This document shows, piece after piece, positions 25,543-33,501 of a DNA stretch of 34,173 nt. The position numbers and the translations under genes were made by a program. The notes below the pieces were generated by a model. It did not search any database. It was not told the origin of the DNA and was given only the letters and a program-made list of their open reading frames with translations. Every line of letters begins with the position of its first letter. Positions within the stretch are counted from its first letter, which is position 1. Source of the stretch: Planctomycetota bacterium. GTDB taxonomy: Bacteria; Planctomycetota; Planctomycetia; Pirellulales; Pirellulaceae. The stretch spans positions 1 to 34,173 of the forward strand of contig JAPLNJ010000725.1 in the NCBI GenBank assembly GCA_026692885.1, read 5' to 3'.

Positions 25543-25651
25543 TTGTTCTTTGTCCGTGGTCAGTTGTCCGTGGTCAGGGGTCCATTGTCCCGCTTGCCGC
25601 CGCCCGTGACAACTGACAACTGACAACTGACAGCTGACAACGGACCAAGAA
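25543..25651. repeat. Palindromic element filling the pglX-pglY gap
   Basis: It starts right after the pglX stop and ends at the pglY ATG. The two ends are imperfect inverted copies built from TTGTCCGTGGTCAGTTGTC-like units (GTTCTT, GGTCCG, TGTCAG), with a GC-rich middle near 25592-25606. Related elements occur at 26571, 26969 and 31226. Confidence 0.75.
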
Positions 25652-26223
25652 CTACTTCTTCCGTCCCGCCTTCTTCACCTTCTCCGGCGGCTTCCACGCC
25701 ATCACCTGCTCCACGCTCATACCCAGTGCCTTGGCCTCCTCAGCCAAGTAGCCTTCAAAATAGTCGCCCATGCGGGTGCCGAATACCGGGTCCAACTCGT
25801 TGTGCCACTGCTTGAGCCAGGGGATCTGTTGGCCGATGGCGGCCAGCAGCGGCACGAGCTGGCGGCCTTCCTGCTCCTTGGCCAGCTCGAAGCGCTCGGC
25901 GATGGCCCGGGCCAGTTGCAGGTGGTCGTAGCCGGCCCAGGCGATGATCAGCGTGCCGTCCTCGCCTTCGCAATGCGGAAAGCTCACCCAGCGTTCCTTG
26001 GGCACGTCCAGCTTGCCACGCAGCCGCCACACAGTGCTAGAAAGGAAGTCGGCGCTGGTGTACTTGGGCGGTACGGGGATGTCGCCGACGGCCGCTTTCT
26101 TCGCTCGCTTGGCGGCGTCGTGGACGGGCTTGAGGATCAGGTCGCTGCTCAGGTCCAACTTCTGCTTGATCGCCTCGGCGACGTACCCCGCCGCGCTGAC
26201 CGCCTCATCCAGTACGATGGCCC

Positions 26224-26305
26224 AGCGGTCAGCAGTCAGCTTACAGCTCTCAGCCAAGAGCTGATCGACTCCCGCTGACCGCTGATCGCTGACTGCTGAA
26301 AGCTT
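26224..26305. repeat. Palindromic element inside pglX (second family)
   Basis: AGCGGTCAGCAGTCAGCTT at 26224-26242 is an imperfect inverted copy of 26271-26305 (units CAGCAGTCAGCGATCAGC). It is translated in frame as KLSAVSDQRSAGVDQLLAES within PglX. The units differ from the GTCCGTTGTC family. Confidence 0.65.
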
Positions 26306-26570
26306 CTGCATCCGTTCCACTTCGAACAGCGCGTCCACCGCGTCTTCCACCCGCTGCAGGTCCCAGGTGCGTTCCCACGCCGCCCACTTGTCCATCGCGG
26401 CCGGCTTGTAGCGCAGGACCGACAAGGCCGGCACGCTCTCGGCCGCGACCCGTTCGCCCACCAGCGAGCCGACGGCAAAGTCCATCCGGCCGGTGAACAG
26501 CTCGGCGCCCTGCATGAAGTCCGTATCCTGCTGCGCGACGTCGGACAGCCTGGCAACAGACACGAGTTGG

Positions 26571-26648
26571 ATGGTCAGTTGTCCGTGATTAGTGGTCAGT
26601 TGTCCGTGATCTTCCACAACGGACAACTGACAACGGACAATGGACATC
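26571..26648. repeat. Palindromic element inside pglX (GTCCGTTGTC family)
   Basis: Two GGTCAGTTGTCCGTGAT units on the left face ACAACGGACAACTGACAACG on the right around CTTCC. It reads in frame in PglX as MSIVRCQLSVVEDHGQLTTN followed by HGQLT, between the FDFDKR and LVSVARLSD segments that adjoin each other in other PglX proteins. Confidence 0.7.
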
Positions 26649-26968
26649 CTCTTGTCAAAATCGAAGTAGCTCTCTAGCCGGTCCAGCAGCCAACTCCGTA
26701 GCGCCCGCTCTTGCTGCTGGTCCCACGGCTCGGTGTTCCAGCGGCGTTTGTATTCGGGCCGCTCGATCAGGGCGATGTTCGGGTTGCTCTCGATCGTCTC
26801 GATCCGCCGCTGGACAATCTGGCGGTAGGCCTCGGGCCAGTCAGCGGGGATCTCGGTGATCGGTGTCGAACCGTGCCGGTCGAACCAAGTGGTCTGCAAT
26901 TCGCCTGTAGCCATCTGGCGAGCTAGGACGATCTCGAAGGCACGCTGGCCCAACGCCAGAGGTGGCGG

Positions 26969-27072
26969 ATGGTCCGTGGTCAGTTGTTCTTGGTCAGTTG
27001 TTCTTGGTCCGTGGTCCGTTGTCTGTGGTCCGTTGTCTTCTGCAACTGACAACGGACAACGGACAACTGACG
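26969..27072. repeat. Palindromic element inside pglX (GTCCGTTGTC family)
   Basis: Repeated GGTCCGTGGTCAGTTGTTC units on the left face ACTGACAACGGACAACGGAC on the right. It reads in frame as VVRCPLSVAEDNGPQTTDHG and so on, inserted between YRLYGLTS and PPPLALGQRAFEIV, which are nearly adjacent in other PglX proteins. Confidence 0.7.
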
Positions 27073-27486
27073 TCAACCCGTACAGCCGGTAGCATTCCCA
27101 GTCGAGTTCTTCCTGCAGCGAGATCATCTGCTGCCGGATGCCTTCCCATTGCCAACGTCGCTCCGCAATCATCTCGCGGTTCGCTTCCGCCAGCGTCGTT
27201 CGCAGCAGGGCATTGGGCGCCAATTCGGACAGCAACCTCGCCATTCCCTCCAACTGCTTGGCTAATCCAACAGGACTCTCGGGGGGGACTGGAAACTGCT
27301 TCAATCGCGTAGCGTTGAACGCAAAGAAGTCCTCGAATGGTGCCGTTCGTTGTCGCGCACCTTTGTCATCGACCGTGCTGCCTTTATTGTGGCATGCTTG
27401 TTTGAGCCAGAAGCACGCAGTGGAGGAGTTGAGGAGGCCGAGCAGGGCGAGGTGGTCGTCTTCGGTGGCGGTGGCCGGCAGCTTGA

Positions 27487-28686
27487 TCACCGGGGCCGTG
27501 CGGTTGAACACCTTCCCGCCGCGATCCAGCACAAAATGGTTGTGCGTCGCGATCTCGCCGTAGCAAATCGCCGGTCCCTGGAACCGTTCCGGGTGAAAAC
27601 GTGAGAATTCGTGCCGGTCAGCCCAATCGTACGGTGAGTTCCAGCTCCCTCAACGCGATTCCAAAGTTGCTCCCGGAAATGCCAAAGATGACGGAACACG
27701 GGGACCGGGAGTTTTGATCCGAACGCATCGAATTCCGCATCATACGGAAATACCGTCCATTCCACGTTCCCCAGTTGCCAATCGCGAACCACATCACCTG
27801 TCACAAATGAGGATTGCTGCGATTCGGGAATCAAATGTCGAAGAAGTGACGACTTGGGCATGACATAGGCGTCGTCTTCTCCGGTATGTGCTCCACGTCC
27901 GATTGCAGTTATTTTCTGCGCCAAAGTAGTCGCGAACGCAGACTCAAACAGATCTTTCAATTCTGCTGCCCCGCCGCCGCCGATCGACCAGGGGTGCTTG
28001 CCGAACTGCTCGCGGGGCGTGTCGTTGACGCTGATGAAGACGCTCTGGCTGCAAACCTGGTCGATCTGCTGCGTGATGGCAGTCCACACCAATCCCTGCG
28101 ACGGATCATGCGGCGTACTGGGTTCGCCCTTGATTCCCATCACCGCGCGGATCACCGGGGCGACAGGCCGACGGTTACGCCCAAACAGAATCACCGTCGG
28201 CGTGCCGTGACCAGGGATGTACGCCCCGCCGGTGTCGACGACGTGAGTGAGGTCGATTGTTGGCAGATAGCTCTCGACTAGTTTCTTGCCGAACTCACGT
28301 TTCATGAAGCTGTTGGCGGTGATCTGGCCGGTGAAACCGTTTTCGCACGCGAGGTGGAATAGTCGCTGCATGAACGGCACCGCCAACGAGTATTGTCGGT
28401 AGCAGACCTGCGGGTAACGATGGCGGTAGGCTTGGTCGAGGGATCTGTCCTTGACGGTGATGTACGGCGGGTTGGCGACCACGGCGTGGTAGCTGCCCGG
28501 CTTCAGGATGCGCTGTAACTCGGGCAGGTCTTCACTCTGGTAGGCGTGGGCCAATTCGTGGAAGCCCAGGACCTGTTGCTGCGCGCCCAGAGATCTGTAC
28601 AGCAGCGAATCGCCGCAGACCAGGTTGAACGTGAACGCCGGCGAGTCTTCGAGCTTCGTGATGTGGCACTCACGCATTGCTGCCAC
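27487..28686 (-). pseudogene. pglX: PglX (BREX type 2 adenine methyltransferase), truncated N-terminal part
   Basis: 399 residues from ATG 28686; the homology starts a little earlier (IARFRLLVAAMREC, near 28710). The catalytic methyltransferase motif NPPY is present (AVVANPPYITVKDRSLDQAY), followed by the usual FMKREFGKKLVESYLPTIDL, THVVDTGGAYIPGHGTPTVI and GEDDAYVMP. The ~300 residues normally before this, including the SAM-binding DPAxGSG motif, are gone, replaced by the end of pglW. The frame is lost after HFREQLWNRV near 27640. Adding one G to GGG there restores VEGSWNSPYDWADRHEF and joins the 3' part. PglX would methylate host DNA at a non-palindromic site; without motif I this copy should be inactive. 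Confidence 0.75.
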
Positions 28687-31225
28687 CAGCAGCCGGAAGC
28701 GGGCGATGGCCGAGAGCGGCGGCGTAATCGGCCAGGGACATGTCGCTGGCGATCAGGGCGTTGGAGCCGACGCGGCGGACCACGTACTTGGGCTCGTCCC
28801 GCAGATGCTCAGTCTCCACGGCGGCACGCGTGACGACATGTGCCAAGCGACTGCGGCGGGGCTCGTCTTCGATACTGCCCCGAGCAGTCAACAGGGATTC
28901 GGACAGTTCCTCGGCGGACATCACGCCGCCGTTGGATTCGAGCAGCGTGGCGATCTGATCGCGGACGGCAGTGATCGCGGGGTCTTTCAGCCAGCGCGCC
29001 TGGGCCTCGACCAGAATCTGGCTGATCCGGCCGCGTGTGACACCAGCCAGCGGGGCAATATCACCTTGGCTCGGCCAACTGAGGTCCACGCGTTGGTCGA
29101 GCCCCAGCAACGCTTCCAGCGAGGTCGTCTCCGTGGCATTGCGGCTCTTGGCCTTGGCCCGCAGGATGCGTGCGGAGAGCATGTCGATGCTGAGCTGTTC
29201 CTTGGGGATCTGGCTCTTGTAGGCGTCGCTGTCGTCGGTGGGAACCGCCAGGGGTTCGGCCGTGGTGCTGGAGCCCAGACGCTCGCGGAGCACTTTCACC
29301 GCGGCCAGGATACGCTTGCGGGTCTTGTTACCGACGCCGCGCATACGAGCCAACCGGCGACCCCAGACGTGCAGCAGATCACGCACCTTGACGACGTTGA
29401 TGCGGTCCAACGCGTCCACGGCGGCGGGACCCAGTCCGAGCTCTGCGACGTTCGTGTCGATGGTCGCCTCCGCCAGGAGGGACGAGTTGTCCGGCTCGTG
29501 GCCTTCGGACGTGCCGGTCAGGGTACCTGGGGCGGTGCTGAACACCTGTTGCCAGGCGTCGAGCATCTGATGGGCGTTGTCGAACCGTTCCCTCGCGTTA
29601 CGACGCAGCGCCCGGCGGAAGAAAGCGGTGAGCTGTTCGCGCAGGTTGGGGTCAAAAAAACGCTCGGCGTCGATCGTGGCTTCGCTGTCGACCAAATCTG
29701 GCAGGCTGCCGCCGCTCCACTTAGGCAGATCACCGGTCGCCATCTGGCACAGCGTGACGGCCGCCGAGAAACGCTCGGCTTGCAGATCCCAGCGGGGCGG
29801 CTTGCGCAGGGGCAGGAAAGGGTCGAGGTAGCCCGGGGTTCCGGCGCGGATGTTATCGGGGCTGCAGCGAGATAGGGAGAAGTCAAACAGCACCAGATGC
29901 AACGCTCCGTCCCGACCGCCATAGGCGACGCCGATGTTGTCGGGCTTGATGTCGCGATGGGCAATGCCCTCGCGTTCCAGCAGGACCACGGCCTCCAACA
30001 GATCCTCACCGAATCGTTGCAGCAGATCGAGACTGAGCCGGCCTTCTTCGCCGAGGCGTTTGCGCAGGGTCTTCTCGCCGGCCTGATCGAGAAGCAGGGC
30101 CAGACGATCGGCAAACTGAAGAATGCTGTGGCAGCGGACGATCAGCGGGCTATCGAGCTTCTGAAGCACCTCGCCTTCGTCGCGGACGCGGTCGTTGTGG
30201 TCCGTATCGACGGCGATCTTGGCGACAAACTCCTGGTTCTCCTTGCGGACCAGCAGGGCAATCGCGGTCGAACCCGTGCCGAGCTTGCGGATGACCTCGT
30301 AGCCCCCCGGCAGCATGTAGCCGGGCTTAGCGTGGGTGGGATCGCCGATGAATTGGTTGCTCGGCGTCGTCAGATCCTGCTCGACCTTGTCGAGGCACTC
30401 GATGAACTCGGCCGCGGTATCGAGGCGGCTGCTGACGTCCGGGTCGGTGCTCTGCTGGACCAGTTGGTCGAGGGACTCGGGCGCACCGTTCAGGACCGCG
30501 CTGACGCGGAGGCCGCGGTGAACCCGCAGTTTCTCCGCCAAGGCCAGGGAGCTCTCGGCGGGCGCCTGCCCGGTGAAAATCTGGTAGCACACCGCGCCGA
30601 ACGAGAAGATATCGTGATGCTCGCCGAACGTGTCGAAATCGTTGAACGTCTCGGGTGCCATGAAAACCTTCGTCGTCTCCTCCGCCAACTGGTCCACATG
30701 GATCGTAGGCGTCACCTCGTGCGTGACGACCGTTCCGCCGCTGACGGTCTGGCGATAGCCCAGCTGCCAGTTCATGATCACCGTCTGCGGGTGATCGCTT
30801 TCCGGCTGAACCACCAGGATCGCGCGGGGATTCAGGCTGCGGTGGACGACGTGCTTGCCGTGAGCAAACTCGATGGTCTCGGCGATCTGCCGCTGTAGCA
30901 ACGAGGCCAGCTTCTGGGCCTTCTGTTTGGCCAGGAAGACGGGATTGTCGACCAGCTTGGAACGACCGTCGTGGTGCCACGTCCAGGTGTGCCCGTCGCC
31001 GACTAAGATGTCCGGGCTGCTCTTGATCTCGACCAAGAAGAATCCCTGGGGGGTGAGCAGAAGCAGATCAACCTCGTTGATGCTGCCGTCATCGGCGATG
31101 AACTCGAAGTTCGACCAAGCACGGTATTGATCGTGGTCAGGAAATCGCTGCCGGATGAAGTCGAGGGCATCCCGTTCCCAGGGATACTGCGACTCGGCGA
31201 CGGTAGTCCAGAACTTCTTGGTCAT
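28670..31225 (-). CDS. pglW: PglW (BREX type 2 NERD/serine-threonine kinase), internally and C-terminally deleted
   Basis: 851 residues from ATG 31225 (MTKKFWTTVAE); upstream is palindromic element. A NERD nuclease-like domain at ~15-112 has INEVDLLLLTPQGFFLVEIK. Directly after LLQRQ (residue 113) comes IAETIEFAHGKHVVHRSLNP, the catalytic-loop region of the first, degenerate kinase. Its N-lobe is missing, an in-frame loss. A complete second kinase follows (~309-520): GTGSTA loop, Lys336 in VAKIAV, HRDIKPDN at 423-430, DFS for DFG at 448-450. Then come a helix-hairpin-helix (RMRGVGNKTRKRIL) and a region-4-like helix-turn-helix. The frame ends at 28670 inside pglX sequence; other PglW proteins extend several hundred residues further. 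PglW is the accessory kinase of the Pgl system. Confidence 0.75.
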   Translation of the reverse strand: MTKKFWTTVAESQYPWERDALDFIRQRFPDHDQYRAWSNFEFIADDGSINEVDLLLLTPQGFFLVEIKSSPDILVGDGHTWTWHHDGRSKLVDNPVFLAKQKAQKLASLLQRQIAETIEFAHGKHVVHRSLNPRAILVVQPESDHPQTVIMNWQLGYRQTVSGGTVVTHEVTPTIHVDQLAEETTKVFMAPETFNDFDTFGEHHDIFSFGAVCYQIFTGQAPAESSLALAEKLRVHRGLRVSAVLNGAPESLDQLVQQSTDPDVSSRLDTAAEFIECLDKVEQDLTTPSNQFIGDPTHAKPGYMLPGGYEVIRKLGTGSTAIALLVRKENQEFVAKIAVDTDHNDRVRDEGEVLQKLDSPLIVRCHSILQFADRLALLLDQAGEKTLRKRLGEEGRLSLDLLQRFGEDLLEAVVLLEREGIAHRDIKPDNIGVAYGGRDGALHLVLFDFSLSRCSPDNIRAGTPGYLDPFLPLRKPPRWDLQAERFSAAVTLCQMATGDLPKWSGGSLPDLVDSEATIDAERFFDPNLREQLTAFFRRALRRNARERFDNAHQMLDAWQQVFSTAPGTLTGTSEGHEPDNSSLLAEATIDTNVAELGLGPAAVDALDRINVVKVRDLLHVWGRRLARMRGVGNKTRKRILAAVKVLRERLGSSTTAEPLAVPTDDSDAYKSQIPKEQLSIDMLSARILRAKAKSRNATETTSLEALLGLDQRVDLSWPSQGDIAPLAGVTRGRISQILVEAQARWLKDPAITAVRDQIATLLESNGGVMSAEELSESLLTARGSIEDEPRRSRLAHVVTRAAVETEHLRDEPKYVVRRVGSNALIASDMSLADYAAALGHRPLPAAGGSNA

Positions 31226-31317
31226 TGGTTCTTGGTCAGTGGTCCGTGGTCCGTTGTCAGTTGGAGAAGGTATGGGAAAGAAACCAATCGTTCGGGACCA
31301 CTGACCACTGACGGTGG
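31226..31317. repeat. Palindromic element abutting the pglW start
   Basis: TGGTTCTTGGTCAGTGGTCC on the left pairs imperfectly with GGGACCACTGACCACTGAC on the right; the centre is GAGAAGGTATGGGAAAG. It is the same family as the elements at 25543, 26571 and 26969. It ends exactly at the pglW ATG and leaves no Shine-Dalgarno. 31318-31389 shows nothing. Confidence 0.7.
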
Positions 31318-31389
31318 GAATCCGTGAACTTACCAACGGCTACAAAGGTATTCAATCGGGCAGGACGGAAACACGGAAACGCAGGCCAT

Positions 31390-31503
31390 TTAGGATCGTC
31401 GCATCAGCTCGAACTCCATCAGGTAGTAGTTGACCTGGACCTGTTTTAGGTTCTGGTGGTTGAGCTTGACTTTCTTGGCCTCTACCTGGAAGTCGAAAGT
31501 TTC
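31390..31503 (-). pseudogene. C-terminal remnant of a large planctomycete protein
   Basis: A frame reading FDFQVEAKKVKLNHQNLKQV then QVNYYLMEFELMRRS and a stop at 31390. This resembles the C-terminal end of long planctomycete surface proteins that finish with a similar LNHxNL and NYYLM pattern (memory only). It has no start and overlaps the 3' end of the GH2 fragment in another frame, so it is a broken end joined there. Confidence 0.4.
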
Positions 31504-32246
31504 CCTGTGGCTTTGCTTGTCTTGGCAGTAGGCTGGCTGGGAGCGCTGGGACCGTACCATGCTTTCAGCTGTTCACGCATCTCCGCACCCGTTTGTTCCA
31601 CAGGGACATTGTCCTTGGCGGTTCGGTCGTAGTGGAGCGCTCCGTTACGCTCGTTCTCGACATCCGTGAGCTGCGTGAGCACCAGCCCGCTGACGCCCGG
31701 CGATTTCACTTCCGGCATTCCCAGCCGCAGGACGGAACCCACCGGGGAAACCGCGAAGCCGAACTCGCCGATCACGGCAGCCCGCTGCTTCTTCGGCGGG
31801 GGGCCGTTCGACTTCCCGTAACAGTGATAGTCGACAATGTCACCCAAACCGAGATCCCAGGGATTCATCCCCTGCCAGGCTCCACCACCGGCGCCGCTCT
31901 CGTGGTTGATAGGTCGGGTCGAGTCCTCCTGACGAGCCGCGTTGACCATCCGTCGTACCAGGGTCCTGGTGTCCTCGGACGGCGTGTCCTTTTCTGTGCG
32001 GCTCATCGCCAGTCCCATGCCTTCGTTGAACAGCACCCACATGACAATCGATGGATGATTAAACCGGCCCTCGATCATGCGGCGTAATTCCAGTTCAAAC
32101 TGCGCCGGCATGTCGGGAATCGTCACCCCGGCCTTCGGACTCGACAGCGCCGAAGCGCAGGGCATGTCCTGCCAGACCAGCAGTCCGAGCTTGTCGGCCC
32201 AGTAGTACCAACGGTTCGGTTCCACCTTGAGATGTTTGCAGCTCAT
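31482..32246 (-). pseudogene. GH2 glycosidase, C-terminal (catalytic barrel) part
   Basis: 254 residues starting at an internal Met. KHLKVEPNRWYYWADKLGLL and VWQDMP are the GH2 barrel, with acid/base Glu in VMWVLFNEGMG and nucleophile Glu in AAVIGEFGFAVSP. It ends at LKAWYGP plus a Ser/Thr-rich tail. The preceding part of the same protein is in the next frame (32243-32671); the ~200-250 residues that normally lie between are absent, joined near 32248. The family includes beta-galactosidases, glucuronidases and mannosidases; the substrate is unknown. Confidence 0.7.
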
Positions 32247-32671
32247 GTTGAACGGATGCCTTCGGGCTTGCGTGCCTGCTTGCCGTGGGGCTGGCCGCCC
32301 TCGGTGGGGTCCCAGACCGAGACGAGCAGTTCCTGAGGGCCGCCGGGGGTGAGCGCGTCCGTGATGTCGAAACTGAACCCGTCATACCCACCGCGATGGA
32401 CACCCAGGGGCTTTCCATTCACCAGCACCGTGGTTTCCCAATCGACGGCCCCGAAGTGCAGCAAGATCCGCTGCCCTGACCAATCCGCCGGGACCGGGAG
32501 CATTCGGCGATACCAAAGCAGGCTGTTCTCGTTGATTCGCTGATTCACCTGCGACAGCACCGATTCCACGGGAAACGGCACCAGGATCTTGCCCGCATAC
32601 GTCGCCGGCGCAGGGCTGCTCTTGGCGGTGATGGCGTAGTCCCACAAACCGTTGAGGCTCAACCACCACAT
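32243..32671 (-). pseudogene. GH2 glycosidase, N-terminal sugar-binding domain
   Basis: From Met 32671: WWLSLNGLWDYAITAKSSPA, VPFPVESVLSQV, LWYRRMLPVPADW, ILLHFGAVDWETTVLVNGKP and LGVHRGGYDGFSFDITDAL are the GH2 jelly-roll domain. It stops soon after QARKPEGI, where other family members continue with WYTP. The signal peptide and first residues are also missing; upstream is a fucosidase-like fragment on the other strand. Together with 31482-32246 it is one GH2 gene with its middle and its start removed. Confidence 0.7.
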
Positions 32672-32712
32672 GCTACCCCGGCCGCACCCGCCTCGCAAAT
32701 CTGCCCACGGAA

Positions 32713-32931
32713 ATGTTCCGCTATCGCGATGGTTACAGTTGTCAGGGACATCTGCCTTGCCAGACGCCGAACGCTGACCGCCGTGCCCAACGGGCGTTTG
32801 GACTGCCGGAGGGAAGCCAGGACCAGCCGCTCAACGAGGAGTTCGCGCACCAGTGGGCCAAGGTCATCCACGCATGGTCTTCGCGTTACGACGACAAAGT
32901 CGCGGGCTGGTGGTGGACCTCAAGGGGAGGT
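32713..32931 (+). pseudogene. Alpha-L-fucosidase-like fragment
   Basis: The frame reads TPNADRRAQRAFGLPEGSQD, QPLNEEFAHQWAKVIHAWSS and RYDDKVAGWWW. This matches the strand and helix preceding the GWWFDG nucleophile motif of planctomycete GH29-like proteins. The catalytic Asp itself is gone: after GWWW the sequence is unrelated and soon enters the palindrome at 32950. Confidence 0.5.
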
Positions 32932-32949
32932 GAAGCACGACATCCTGAA

Positions 32950-33112
32950 CGTAGCCGTGGGTTTTAACCCACGGCGGGAGTTTCTCCGAGATGCTTTAGT
33001 CGCGTAGCGACGGCTGAACTGCCGAGAGCGCGAGGGCGTATCTTCAACCGTCGCTACGCGACTTGTGCGGATTCTTGCGATTGACCTCCGTGGGTTGAAA
33101 CCCACGGCTACG
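32950..33112. repeat. REP-like double palindrome
   Basis: The outer arms, CGTAGCCGTGGGTT at 32950-32963 and its complement at 33099-33112, pair perfectly. The inner arms, AGTCGCGTAGCGACGG at 32998-33013 and its complement at 33048-33063, also pair perfectly. Each outer end is itself a small hairpin (CCGTGGGTTTTAACCCACGG). It resembles REP/BIME sequences mobilised by tyrosine transposases; none is present here. The 33113-33361 stretch shows no convincing gene. Confidence 0.75.
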
Positions 33113-33361
33113 CCGCAGCCGCTACGCGGCAAATACCAAGAATCAGGAAGTTGTCCCTGCGAGCAGTGCGCAACCTTACGATCAAGGCCGAAGGAGACGC
33201 TGGAAAAGATTATCGCCAATGGACGCAGCACTTCGGGCAAACCGCCACCGAATGACGTCAACGTGCGCCGCTTCCCACGGGGCAAGTCCGGTCCTTCGAA
33301 TTCTGACAATTGAAGTCATTCACACCAACCACCTCATAAAGAACACCTCATCCCGGATTAT

Positions 33362-33501
33362 GTAGGCCGGAACGAGGTCGCGCAAGACTATGCCGGAACG
33401 GCGCAACCGACGCTCGCAGGAAGAACCCGCTTGGTGCAGACGCCACGCGCCGGAAGCGACCGAAGTTCCGGCAGTGCTTCCGGTTGCTTGTTCCGGCCTA
33501 C
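33362..33501. repeat. Palindromic element with GTAGGCCGGAAC ends
   Basis: GTAGGCCGGAAC at 33362-33373 and its exact complement at 33490-33501 bound a 140-bp stretch with further GCCGGAAC/GTTCCGGC units inside. It directly precedes the signal-peptide codons of the sulfatase remnant. Confidence 0.65.

Larger units (their letters stand above)
25652..27532 (-). pseudogene. pglX: PglX (BREX type 2 adenine methyltransferase), C-terminal part
   Basis: 626 residues from the first usable start (GTG 27532), but clearly the continuation of the upstream fragment: the frame is open back to about 27650 and includes WADRHEFSRFHPERF and YGEIATHNHFVLDRGGKV. PglX markers are VFNRTAPVIKLP, LALGQRAFEIVLARQMATGE, WFDRHGSTPITEIPADWPEA, YKRRWNTEPWDQQQERALRS, GDIPVPPKYTSADF and RGKLDVPKERWVSFPHCEGE. 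Three palindromic elements are read through in frame. A further ~80 residues around YVAEAIKQKLDLSSDLILKP have no counterpart I recall in other PglX. This half is thought to carry target recognition. It ends in KKAGRKK at 25652. Confidence 0.8.

Noticed and set aside
25543..27072. CRISPR array suggested by repeated GTCCGTTGTCAG units
   Set aside because: The units are variable, face each other as inverted copies, and have no regular spacers; no cas genes are nearby.
20877..31225. Type I restriction-modification or DISARM locus
   Set aside because: The kinase with NERD, the long PglX with the LALGQRAFEIV block, the PglY-type ATPase and the PglZ/BrxD pieces fit BREX type 2 better; no HsdR/HsdS or DrmA/B features were seen.
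33150..33290. Possible C-terminal gene piece (NLTIKAEGDAGKDYRQW...)
   Set aside because: Too short and without a recognisable family or a start; it cannot be separated from chance.
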